A stretch of 64,000 bases of DNA, taken from Bacillota bacterium. GTDB lineage: Bacteria > Bacillota > Clostridia > Christensenellales > SZUA-584. The translations under genes and the position numbers were made by a program. The notes beneath the pieces are model-generated. The model did no database searches. It saw nothing but the letters and a program-made list of their open reading frames with translations, and was not told where the DNA came from. Positions 23,830 through 32,179 of the stretch are shown here, piece by piece; the first letter of the stretch is position 1, and each line of letters starts with the position of its first letter. The stretch lies in assembly GCA_023461435.1 (NCBI GenBank), contig JAEYLC010000010.1:372001-436000 (forward strand). Direction: 5' to 3'.

Positions 23830-26019
23830 ATGCGTATATTTTTGAATAAAAAAAGAATCATGATCGTCTTGACGGCGCTTGTATTTGTGCTCGCGTCGTG
23901 CGCGCCTGCCGCCGTCACATCGCAAAGCAGCGAGGATGCGCAGGTTAAAAAGATACTGAGCAATCACGATGGCAGCAAAGCCGATACGATATCCGGCGTC
24001 ATGACGCTCGAAAAGAAAATATCGATCGTTTTTTTGGGTTCGTCGGATGAGGCCATTATGCAGCGCCTTGTCGACCTGCTGAACAGATACGGCGCTAAAG
24101 CCACTTTCTTTCTGCCGGGAATCAGCGTGTCCGAAAATCCGCAAATCGCTGAGAACATTGAAGAAAAAGGGTACGCGCTTGGCAACTACGCGCTCGACGG
24201 CGGCGAGGAAATGGACAAACTGCCGGTGGAGGATTCGGCGCGCAAGCTTTACCGCGCCCAAATGATCTACAGAAACGCCGTCTCAGAAGCGCCTTCCATA
24301 TTCACCTGCGACAGCACGCAATATACCGACGAGCTGCTGAGCACGGCCAAAGCGTGCGGGCTTTCCTATGCCGTCAAGCCAAGCAAGTATTTAAACCAGT
24401 TCAGCTTCTCTTCCGAATCGCAGGCGGTCACATATGCGCAATATACCGACTGGGGAGACATTGTGGCCGTCAAAATCGGGCGTGAGCTCGACGATGCGGA
24501 AATCGAAGATAAAGAGGATGAAGTGCTTGAGCCGGCTATTGACAAGCAGCCGTCCGATGAGAACACGCCAGTCATTGAGCTGCCCGAAGATGAAGACGAG
24601 AGAATGCTCCTGGTCACGGAATGGCTGCTCAAGGCTTACTCGGAGCAAGGCTATCAGTTTGTGACGCCGACGGAGCTGCAGGGGTATATGAACACTTCGA
24701 TGTACCGGGATATTCCCAGCGATACGGATGGCATTGAGCCGATGCAGGTGATCAGCAACGCGGCCACCACGCAGGGAGCCGTTTCCTTAACGTTTCAGGT
24801 GCTCGGGAGCGATGAAAAGGTGGTCAGCATGCTCGATACGCTCGATGATCTTAAAATCAAGGCGTCGTTCTTTGTGACGGGGCAGGAAGCCATAGAACGG
24901 GCCAATCTCATAAAGGAGATCGTCTCACGCGGGCACAGCATTCAAAGCAGCGGCTTTTTAAGCCGCGGGATCGGCAAACTCAGCTTTGAGGAGTGCTACA
25001 CCGATCTGATTAAAAGCATGGCGGCCATAGAAGAAACCACAGGAAAAGCGCCGAGGCTGTACCGGCCGGTTCACGGTGAGGTCAGCGAAAACATGGCGAA
25101 GGCTTGCCGCGAGGTGGGTCTGATCCCGGTGCTTTACAACAAGAACCCGCTGCCCGAGGACGGCAAAAACCTTGATGAACTGCTTCAGTATTTTTCGAAG
25201 GGCTTTCACCGGGGCGATATTATTTACCTTCGGACGGATAACTATTTTAAGCTCGACAGCCTTGTTGAGGGCATTGCGAGTCTTGTTTTTGATACCGGAT
25301 ATTCCTTTGAGACAATCGAAGAAATGTATGACCATCAGTATGTGAGCAAGCCCCTTGAGGAGATCCCGGGGTGGGACGCCATAAAAGTCAATTCTGATTA
25401 TGATCCGGAAGCCTCGATTCAGGGAAGGTCTTTAAGCGCCGTCAGCGTCAGCGACAAAGTCATGTTCCTCACATTTGACGACTGGGGCAGCGACAAGACG
25501 GTCACACGTATCCTTGATATTTTGGATGAATACAACGTGAAGGCCAGCTTCTTCATCATCGGGTCATCCGCGGAGAAGAATCCGAATCTGCTCCGAGCGA
25601 TCGCCGAAGCCGGCCATGATATCGGCAATCACACCTATTATCACAAGGTCATCACAAAGATTTCACCGGAGGAGCTGCAGGAAGAGGTGGTCAAGTGCCA
25701 TCAGACGCTGACGCAGATAATCGGCCGGGAGGCAGATCTGTATTTTAGGCCGCCCACGCTTGAATACGATAAGGCCACAATCAACGCGGTGCTGGCGACA
25801 GGTTTTAAATACGTGATGCTTTCCAATATCAGCACGCAGGATTATGAACGCAGTGCGGACGAGGTGGTGGACTATGCCGTGTCGAGCGCGGAAAACGGCG
25901 GCCTCGTCGTAATGCATTTAACCGATAATTCCAGCGGTGTGGAGGCTTTGCCGAGAATTATCGAGAAGCTGAGGGCAAAGGGTTATAAGCTGGCCAAGCT
26001 CAGCGATTATTTGAAATAG
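23830..26019 (+). CDS. Lipoprotein with three tandem NodB (polysaccharide deacetylase) modules
   Basis: A 729-residue protein. A signal sequence with lipobox LASC (Cys24) anchors it outside the membrane. Module 1 (about 57-120) and module 2 (about 315-480) keep the fold markers (KATFFLPG; KASFFVTG; RPVHGE) but lack the TFDD metal/catalytic motif (VFLGSSDE and TFQVLGSDE). Module 3 (about 540-729) is complete: TFDD (D550, D551), H601 and H605 in GNHTYYH, and RPP. NodB enzymes remove N- or O-acetyl groups from GlcNAc-type polymers. An acidic linker (about 225-255) separates modules 1 and 2. The inactive modules may bind the chain. Confidence 0.9.
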   Translation: MRIFLNKKRIMIVLTALVFVLASCAPAAVTSQSSEDAQVKKILSNHDGSKADTISGVMTLEKKISIVFLGSSDEAIMQRLVDLLNRYGAKATFFLPGISVSENPQIAENIEEKGYALGNYALDGGEEMDKLPVEDSARKLYRAQMIYRNAVSEAPSIFTCDSTQYTDELLSTAKACGLSYAVKPSKYLNQFSFSSESQAVTYAQYTDWGDIVAVKIGRELDDAEIEDKEDEVLEPAIDKQPSDENTPVIELPEDEDERMLLVTEWLLKAYSEQGYQFVTPTELQGYMNTSMYRDIPSDTDGIEPMQVISNAATTQGAVSLTFQVLGSDEKVVSMLDTLDDLKIKASFFVTGQEAIERANLIKEIVSRGHSIQSSGFLSRGIGKLSFEECYTDLIKSMAAIEETTGKAPRLYRPVHGEVSENMAKACREVGLIPVLYNKNPLPEDGKNLDELLQYFSKGFHRGDIIYLRTDNYFKLDSLVEGIASLVFDTGYSFETIEEMYDHQYVSKPLEEIPGWDAIKVNSDYDPEASIQGRSLSAVSVSDKVMFLTFDDWGSDKTVTRILDILDEYNVKASFFIIGSSAEKNPNLLRAIAEAGHDIGNHTYYHKVITKISPEELQEEVVKCHQTLTQIIGREADLYFRPPTLEYDKATINAVLATGFKYVMLSNISTQDYERSADEVVDYAVSSAENGGLVVMHLTDNSSGVEALPRIIEKLRAKGYKLAKLSDYLK

Positions 26020-26033
26020 TCATGAGGAAGTAA

Positions 26034-27908
26034 GTGTTGAAGAAGAAAACCGTCCAAGACATATTCATGCAACCCAAAAAAGACCGGCGCATGTTTCCGC
26101 ATGTTCCGGATCCTATGTGGATGCGGACAATCAAAGACAGACGGGAAGACGCGGGCAGCGAAAAGAAGTCCAACAAGGCGACAGCCGGATACTCGCCCGG
26201 GCAGCGGTTTGAAGGCGAGTTTTCCGTGAAAATCATATGCACGCATAACCGCCGCCGATATGTGTTTAACGGGAAATGCGTGGATGTTTCTCAAAGCGGT
26301 ATTCTCGTTGATCTGCTCATGCAGACGGCGTCCGAGCCTAAGAAGAGCGAAAAGGAGAGCAGCCGCGTTGAAATTTTAAAAAACGCGAAGAATTTAAAGC
26401 TCTATTTTCGCATTCCGTCCGGTGTTCTTCCCGAAGGCATGGAAGCCAATATCAAAATCGACGCTCACTTTGTGCGGTCGATCAGCAGGAACGAAGCGCA
26501 ACTGGCCGCTTTTGAGTTCGACGTTGATCTTGAGGAATATAACAAAAAGCATAAGGACCGCTCTTCGTTGATGATCGCCTCAATGATGCTGTTCGGCGTT
26601 TCTCTGATGATCGTATTGATGCGACTTGAAGGGCTGATATATTTTAGATTCAACCGGTTCCTTTATCTTTACAGCATCATCACCGCGGTCTATATATTAA
26701 CGCGGTATCTGTTCGGTTCTCTGTATAAGCCGGTGCCGGTCGATCCCGACTTTACGCCGGGCGTCAGCATTATCATTCCGTGCTTCAATGAAGAAGAGTG
26801 GATCGAGAAAACGATCCGCTGCTGCCTTGATCAGGACTATCCGATGGATAAGCTTGAAGTCATTATCGTGAACGACTATTCGACCGACCGCTCAAAGCAG
26901 GTGATATTTGAAGCGATCAGGAATATATACGGGGACGATGACCGTTTCAATATCAAGCAGCGTGTGAAGTACATTGAACGAGTTGAGAACCAGGGCAAAC
27001 GTGAAGCGATGGCCAGAGGCGCGAAGCATGCGAAGCACGATCTGCTTGTATTCGTGGATTCCGACAGCTTCCTCGCTCACGACGCGATTCGCCATCTGGT
27101 GCAGCCGATGAAGAATCCGAAAATCGGCGGCGTATCGGGCCGCACGGATGTCGCGAACACTTACACCAACGCCGTCACAAAAATGCAGGCCGTGCGTTAC
27201 TACATCGCTTTTCGTGTGATGAAAGCCGCGGAATCTTATTTCGACGCGGTGACCTGCCTGTCGGGGCCGCTGGCGTGCTACAGAAGATCGATCGTTATGG
27301 ACAATCTGGACGCCTGGCTGAATCAGAAATTTTTGGGGCAGAGGGCCACCTTCGGTGACGACAGAAGCATGACGAATTTTATATTGAGAAATAACCGGAC
27401 GGTTTATCAGGACACCGCGATCTGCTCCACCATCGTGCCGAATACGCACAAAATGCTCTTAAGGCAGCAAATGCGCTGGAAACGGTCGTGGCTGCGCGAA
27501 TCGGTGATCGCGGCGAAGTTTATTTGGAAGAAAGAGCCGTTCATGTCGCTGTTTTTCTACATGGGGTTTGTGATGCCGATACTGGCGCCCGTGGTCGTTA
27601 TCTACAACATGGTCTATTTTCCAATCGCCTATGGCATTTTTCCGCTGACATTTTTAACAGGGCTGCTGCTGCTCGCGTCGATGATGAGCTTCGCGCAGCT
27701 GTTCTTTCGGAAAAGCAATCTGTGGTTTTACGGTTTTATATTCTGCTTTTATTACGTGTTCATACTGCTTTGGCAAATGCCCGTGGCATGGTTTACGTTC
27801 TGGAAATCCACCTGGGGCACGCGCATGACCCGAAGCGACGTGCTGAGAAAAAGAAAGAAAAACAGAAGCTTCGATCAAAAAAGTGAAGCGGGGGATGTCA
27901 CATCATGA
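26034..27908 (+). CDS. PilZ-GT2 processive polysaccharide synthase (hyaluronan-synthase-like)
   Basis: A 624-residue membrane enzyme. The cytosolic N-terminus carries a PilZ-type motif D84-V-S86-Q-S-G89 with arginine clusters before it, which points to c-di-GMP control. Two membrane helices (about 180-230) follow, then a GT2 domain: VSIIIPCFNEEEW (from about 243), the D342-S-D344 metal site, LSGPLACYRR, FGDDRSMTNF and the Q478-QMRW (QxxRW) motif. Four C-terminal membrane helices complete it. The SGPL..YR, GDDR.MTN and RW..S..RE pattern is that of class I hyaluronan and chitin synthases. The start is GTG 26034 or TTG 26037 behind GAGGAAG. The stop overlaps the next ATG by four bases. Confidence 0.9.
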   Translation: MLKKKTVQDIFMQPKKDRRMFPHVPDPMWMRTIKDRREDAGSEKKSNKATAGYSPGQRFEGEFSVKIICTHNRRRYVFNGKCVDVSQSGILVDLLMQTASEPKKSEKESSRVEILKNAKNLKLYFRIPSGVLPEGMEANIKIDAHFVRSISRNEAQLAAFEFDVDLEEYNKKHKDRSSLMIASMMLFGVSLMIVLMRLEGLIYFRFNRFLYLYSIITAVYILTRYLFGSLYKPVPVDPDFTPGVSIIIPCFNEEEWIEKTIRCCLDQDYPMDKLEVIIVNDYSTDRSKQVIFEAIRNIYGDDDRFNIKQRVKYIERVENQGKREAMARGAKHAKHDLLVFVDSDSFLAHDAIRHLVQPMKNPKIGGVSGRTDVANTYTNAVTKMQAVRYYIAFRVMKAAESYFDAVTCLSGPLACYRRSIVMDNLDAWLNQKFLGQRATFGDDRSMTNFILRNNRTVYQDTAICSTIVPNTHKMLLRQQMRWKRSWLRESVIAAKFIWKKEPFMSLFFYMGFVMPILAPVVVIYNMVYFPIAYGIFPLTFLTGLLLLASMMSFAQLFFRKSNLWFYGFIFCFYYVFILLWQMPVAWFTFWKSTWGTRMTRSDVLRKRKKNRSFDQKSEAGDVTS

Positions 27909-29773
27909 ACGAAGCCGACCGCTTTCTTGAACGGCATGAAAAAAAGAAACGTGTCCGCACTGTCATAGAGCTCATCGCGCTGGCTCTGATGATCTATGTG
28001 CTTATTCAGGTGCTGTTTGTCACGGCGCATTACGTGAAGCCGACAGATGTGGCGATGAGTCCTTCGGCTGATCCGGGTTTTATCGCGGTTTCCTATGTGG
28101 GCGTCGACAGGTACGGCAACAACGAGCAGAACCTGATCAGCAAGCAAAGGCTCGATGAACAGGTGGCTGCGCTGATTGCGTCCGGCTACACGACGATCAC
28201 GCAGGACGATATCATCGATTATTATATGAACGGAACGCCGCTGCCCGAGAAAGCCTTGTTTTTGATGTTTGAGGATGGCAGACGCGATACGGCCATATTC
28301 GCGTCCGATGTGCTCGAAAAGTATAATTGCCACGGCATGATGTACACCTACGCCGACAAGCTGGAGAACTACGACAACAAATTTTTAAACGCAAACGATC
28401 TGCTGGAGCTCAAAAACAGCACGTTTTGGGATCTTGGGACAAACGGATACAGACTGGAATACATCAACGTATACGACCGTTACAAGCATTTTATCGGCCG
28501 CCTTAACAGCGTAGGCTTTTCCGATTTGTCGCAGTTTATTCAGCGCGATTACGACCATTATCTGATGGACTTTATCCGCGACCGCGACGGCGTTGCGCTG
28601 GAGAATTATTCGGAAATGCGAGACCGCATCGCGCTCGATTACGATAAGATGAACAGCATCTATTCGTCTCAGCTTGGTTTTCTGCCCGCTTCGTACTGCC
28701 TGATGCATGCAAACTCAAAAGTACTCTACGGCACGAACGACCTTGTGAGTGCAGAGAACGCGGAGCACATCAAGGAGATATTTACGCTGTGCTTCAACCG
28801 GGAAGGCTTCAGCGTCAACAATCTGGAAAGCACGTCTTTTGATTTGACACGCTTGCAGCCGCAGGCTTACTGGTACACGAACCACCTGCTGATGCGCGTA
28901 TGGGACGACACGAAGCAGGATATGAAATTTGTCACGGGTGATGAATCGAAAAAGGCAAGCTGGAGCATCGAAGAGGGCGCTGCGGAGTTCAAGGATAATA
29001 GCATCATCGTGACCAGCCTGCCGTCGGGATATGGACGCGTCAAACAAAACGGCATCAATGCGGCCGATGTGGAGCTTGATTTGCGGCTCAAAGGCAATAT
29101 GTACGGTTCACAGGGCGTGTATCTTCGCGGCGATGACAAGCTCTCCACATATATTTATGCGGGTATTGAAAATGACCAGCTGACCGTTGAAGAATGCAGC
29201 GGCGGCAATGTCACAAAATTCGCGCAGATCGATCTGTTTGATTTTTTGGGTAAAGCGCAGCGAAGCCTGGAAGAGGACGAGCTCCAAAGCCAGATTGAAA
29301 CGCAGAATACCATCATCAAAGGCGATGCGGACGCCACATCGAAGCAGGATGCGGAAACCAAAAAGGCTGAGCTGCTCAGCGAAGACGTTCAGACGCTGCA
29401 GGAAGGCGGAGAAGAATACCGCCCTGAAACGGATCTGCTCAGCGTGGGGAATTACGCGCTCAATGTGAGCCTCGACGGCGACAGAATGACCGTCCTCATC
29501 GACGGGAAAGCCGTGCTGATGGACCAGAAGGTGACGGTGACAGGCAGCGGATCGCTCTGGCTTGAGGCTGCTGTGCAGCACGATACTTACAGCCAGCGCA
29601 ATATCTACGACGATGTTTACGACGGCGTGTTCGAGAATGTCTGCGTGAAGGAAATAAAGGGTGACGGGGAGCCTGTAACACTGTATAGTTATATCGACGG
29701 ATTTGACCGCATTTGGGCAGACATTAAGAATACGTATGAAGACGTCGCAAAATGGTTTAAGTATGTATTTTAA
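27905..29773 (+). CDS. Membrane-anchored NodB-like protein with C-terminal beta-sandwich
   Basis: A 622-residue protein anchored by one N-terminal helix (about 19-40) with the rest outside. Residues 60-350 resemble a divergent polysaccharide deacetylase: SYVGVDRYG, a LxxQxxxLxxxGYTTIT pattern as in IcaB/PgaB-type enzymes, and LFLMFEDGRRDT in place of LTFDDG. The canonical HxxxH pair is not evident, so activity is doubtful. Residues 360-590 are strand-rich and look like a carbohydrate-binding sandwich (VELDLRLKG, GVYLRG, VLIDGKAV). It is translationally coupled to the synthase (ATGA overlap), which suggests the two proteins work as a pair in export or modification. Confidence 0.75.
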   Translation: MNEADRFLERHEKKKRVRTVIELIALALMIYVLIQVLFVTAHYVKPTDVAMSPSADPGFIAVSYVGVDRYGNNEQNLISKQRLDEQVAALIASGYTTITQDDIIDYYMNGTPLPEKALFLMFEDGRRDTAIFASDVLEKYNCHGMMYTYADKLENYDNKFLNANDLLELKNSTFWDLGTNGYRLEYINVYDRYKHFIGRLNSVGFSDLSQFIQRDYDHYLMDFIRDRDGVALENYSEMRDRIALDYDKMNSIYSSQLGFLPASYCLMHANSKVLYGTNDLVSAENAEHIKEIFTLCFNREGFSVNNLESTSFDLTRLQPQAYWYTNHLLMRVWDDTKQDMKFVTGDESKKASWSIEEGAAEFKDNSIIVTSLPSGYGRVKQNGINAADVELDLRLKGNMYGSQGVYLRGDDKLSTYIYAGIENDQLTVEECSGGNVTKFAQIDLFDFLGKAQRSLEEDELQSQIETQNTIIKGDADATSKQDAETKKAELLSEDVQTLQEGGEEYRPETDLLSVGNYALNVSLDGDRMTVLIDGKAVLMDQKVTVTGSGSLWLEAAVQHDTYSQRNIYDDVYDGVFENVCVKEIKGDGEPVTLYSYIDGFDRIWADIKNTYEDVAKWFKYVF

Positions 29774-29783
29774 GGATATAAAG

Positions 29784-30965
29784 ATGAAAAAAACACGTTT
29801 GATTTCAAGCCTTTTGCTCATTATTATGAGTTTGCTTTTGATTTTTACAGCATGCGGCAGTGTGGCGGAGGAAACGACGCCGGTGGATACGGCATCATGC
29901 CAACCGCCCGCCACCAAGGAACCGGAAGAGTCTCCAGCCGAAACAGCATCCGAACAGGCAGCCCAATGTACACCGGCGACGACGGACGGTTCCGCTTCCA
30001 TGCCTCAAACGACTGCCAACGGGTTTTATCCATGGATGGTCTATTGGGACAACGAAACGGCGATATCCGAGAGCAGCGCTTTATCGTCCGTGATGGGAAG
30101 CATCAGCGTTTTTGCCGCTTATTTTAAACAGGATGACGGCATCGTGTTCCCTCAGACCTCCGAGGATACGCTTCAGGCGGTCCGCGGCGCCTACGGGACG
30201 TCGGTGAAGACCTATCTGACATTTGTGAACGATATCAAATACGATAACGGCGAGTCGTCGCTCAAAGACGTGGACCTGCTGAAGCGGTTGTTTTCGAGTT
30301 CGACGCGCATGAACGCCCATATCGACGAAATCATATCTCTGGCTAAGCAAAAAGGCGTGGACGGTATTGAGATCGATTATGAGGATATCAAAGGCGACGA
30401 TGCGTTATGGCAGCTATTTTCGGAGTTTCTCACTGCGCTCAAAGACAAAACGAGCAGCGAGGGACTGGAGCTTCGCGTTGTCCTTGAAACCTCGGCGCTC
30501 GGAAAGGCGGCGTTCCCTGCGGGACCTGAATATGTGGTGATGATATATAACCTTTATGGCAGCCACAGCGATGAACCGGGACCGAAAGCTGATGAAAGCT
30601 TTATACTCGAAACGGCGGCAAAAAGCGTTTGCCTCGGGCCGAATGTATGCTTTGCTTTCGCGACGGGCGGGTTTGACTGGTCTTCGATCGGAGAAATCAC
30701 TTCATTGAACGAAAAAGACGCGATTGAGACAGTGCAGGCAACGAACTCAACGCCTGTTCGCGATAAAAGCAGCGGCGCGCTCTCCTTCACATATCAAAAT
30801 GAAGCGTCGCATACCGTTTGGTACGCCGACGGCGAGACGCTATGCTTTTGGATGGATACGGCCAAAACCGCCGGGATTAAAAACTTTGCGCTCTGGCGCC
30901 TGGGCGGCAACAGCGAGAAGTCGCTGCGTGTGATCGCCGATTATTTGGACAGCGACGCGTTTTAA
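29784..30965 (+). CDS. GH18-family glycoside hydrolase lipoprotein
   Basis: A 393-residue lipoprotein (lipobox FTAC, Cys24) with a Thr/Pro/Glu-rich linker (about 30-75). A (beta/alpha)8 domain of GH18 type follows. The catalytic strand is D193-G-I-E196-I-D198-Y-E200, the DxxDxDxE motif with the second Asp replaced by Glu; the acid E200 is kept. The closing strand FALWRLGG also fits. GH18 enzymes cut beta-1,4 bonds next to N-acetylamino sugars by substrate-assisted catalysis. As last gene of the operon it probably trims or releases the polymer made by the synthase, as PelA- or PgaB-type hydrolases do. AAGGAT precedes the ATG. Confidence 0.87.
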   Translation: MKKTRLISSLLLIIMSLLLIFTACGSVAEETTPVDTASCQPPATKEPEESPAETASEQAAQCTPATTDGSASMPQTTANGFYPWMVYWDNETAISESSALSSVMGSISVFAAYFKQDDGIVFPQTSEDTLQAVRGAYGTSVKTYLTFVNDIKYDNGESSLKDVDLLKRLFSSSTRMNAHIDEIISLAKQKGVDGIEIDYEDIKGDDALWQLFSEFLTALKDKTSSEGLELRVVLETSALGKAAFPAGPEYVVMIYNLYGSHSDEPGPKADESFILETAAKSVCLGPNVCFAFATGGFDWSSIGEITSLNEKDAIETVQATNSTPVRDKSSGALSFTYQNEASHTVWYADGETLCFWMDTAKTAGIKNFALWRLGGNSEKSLRVIADYLDSDAF

Positions 30966-30982
30966 TTAAATAGGTGACTTAC

Positions 30983-31006
30983 AAAGCGGCCTGACAGGCC
31001 GCTTTT
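30983..31006 (+). terminator. Terminator of the exopolysaccharide operon
   Basis: AAAGCGGCC, loop TGACA, GGCCGCTTT, then one further T. Confidence 0.9.
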
Positions 31007-31030
31007 CATAGACTATTTACAACCGGTTTC

Positions 31031-31059
31031 TTGACCCCGCCGAGTCAAACTCCTATAAT
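31031..31059 (+). promoter_or_regulatory. Promoter of lgt
   Basis: TTGACC (31031-31036), 17 bases, TATAAT (31054-31059): near-consensus sigma-A. Confidence 0.85.
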
Positions 31060-31101
31060 GGATTCAGCGTCAAAAAAAGATAGTAAATTGTGGAGGTTAA
31101 T

Positions 31102-32175
31102 ATGGACGTTCCCAAAGTGGCTTTTTATCTTTTTGGTGAAAACGGAATTGCCGTCCATTGGTATGGCATTATTATCGCAACGGGCTTGGTGCTCGGCGTG
31201 GTGCTGGGTGTGCTCGAAGCAAAACGAAGAGGATACCGCAGTGAAATGATACTTGATTTCATGCTGCTTGCGATACCGTTGGCCATCGTCTGTGCGCGTC
31301 TGTATTACGTGATTTTCGCGCCGGACCCGGATATGTATAAAACTTTTTACGATGTGATCGCGGTTTGGAACGGCGGTCTTGCGATTTACGGCGGCGTGAT
31401 CGGCGGCGTGATCGCGGCGGTCATATTCAAATTCTGGCGAAGGGTATCGCTCGGGGAGCTGCTCGATATTTCGGCGCCCAGCCTGATTATCGCTCAGGGC
31501 ATCGGCCGCTGGGGCAATTTTGTGAACCAGGAAGCGCATGGCGGCCTGATACTCAACAAAGCATTGCAGTGGTTCCCAGCCGGTGTCAAGATAGAGGGGC
31601 TTTGGTATCAGGCGACGTTTTTTTATGAATTCATATGGAACGTGATCGTGTTCATCATATTGATGCTGCTCAGAAAAAAGATCAAGACAAAGGGCGGCAT
31701 ATTCGCGCTTTATTGCGTCGGCTACGGTATCGGCCGTTTTGTTATCGAATCGCTGCGAACCGACAGCCTAATGGTGGGCGGACTCCGCGTTTCCCAGATC
31801 GTGAGCCTTTTGCTGATTGCGGGCGGATTGCTTTATGTCGTGCTGATGCCGCGCTTTAAGAAAGAATGGCCTGTTTACGACGGCTTTTACAGCCTGAGTT
31901 GGACCCCGCAGCAGATCGAAGAATACAGAGCCAACTCAAGGACGATCAAAGCTGAGAGCGACCTGAAAAAGGCGGAAGACAAAGCCGCAGAGATCAGGGA
32001 AAAATATGAGGATCAGATCGAAAAGGTAAAGAAAGCCGAAGACAAAGCGGAAAAAGCAAAGAAGAAGCTTGAGAGGGCTAAACAAAAAGCGCAGAAAGCC
32101 GAAGAGCAAAAGAAGCTGAAGAAAAAAGAAGAATCCGAGAGCGATTCTGAGGGCGACGAGAATAAGGAGTCATAA
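31102..32175 (+). CDS. lgt: Prolipoprotein diacylglyceryl transferase with charged C-terminal tail
   Basis: A 357-residue membrane enzyme that attaches diacylglycerol to the lipobox cysteine of prolipoproteins. HWYGIIIATG and the signature GRWGNFVNQEAHGG are present, with about seven membrane helices to residue 260. The usual enzyme ends near there. This one adds roughly 78 residues, almost all Lys, Glu, Ala and Asp, predicted to form a cytosolic coiled coil ending in an acidic ESESDSEGDENKES tail. The start is ATG 31102 behind GGAGGT. The window encodes several lipoproteins that would be its clients. It is followed after four bases by pncB. Confidence 0.95.
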   Translation: MDVPKVAFYLFGENGIAVHWYGIIIATGLVLGVVLGVLEAKRRGYRSEMILDFMLLAIPLAIVCARLYYVIFAPDPDMYKTFYDVIAVWNGGLAIYGGVIGGVIAAVIFKFWRRVSLGELLDISAPSLIIAQGIGRWGNFVNQEAHGGLILNKALQWFPAGVKIEGLWYQATFFYEFIWNVIVFIILMLLRKKIKTKGGIFALYCVGYGIGRFVIESLRTDSLMVGGLRVSQIVSLLLIAGGLLYVVLMPRFKKEWPVYDGFYSLSWTPQQIEEYRANSRTIKAESDLKKAEDKAAEIREKYEDQIEKVKKAEDKAEKAKKKLERAKQKAQKAEEQKKLKKKEESESDSEGDENKES

Positions 32176-32179
32176 TCAA

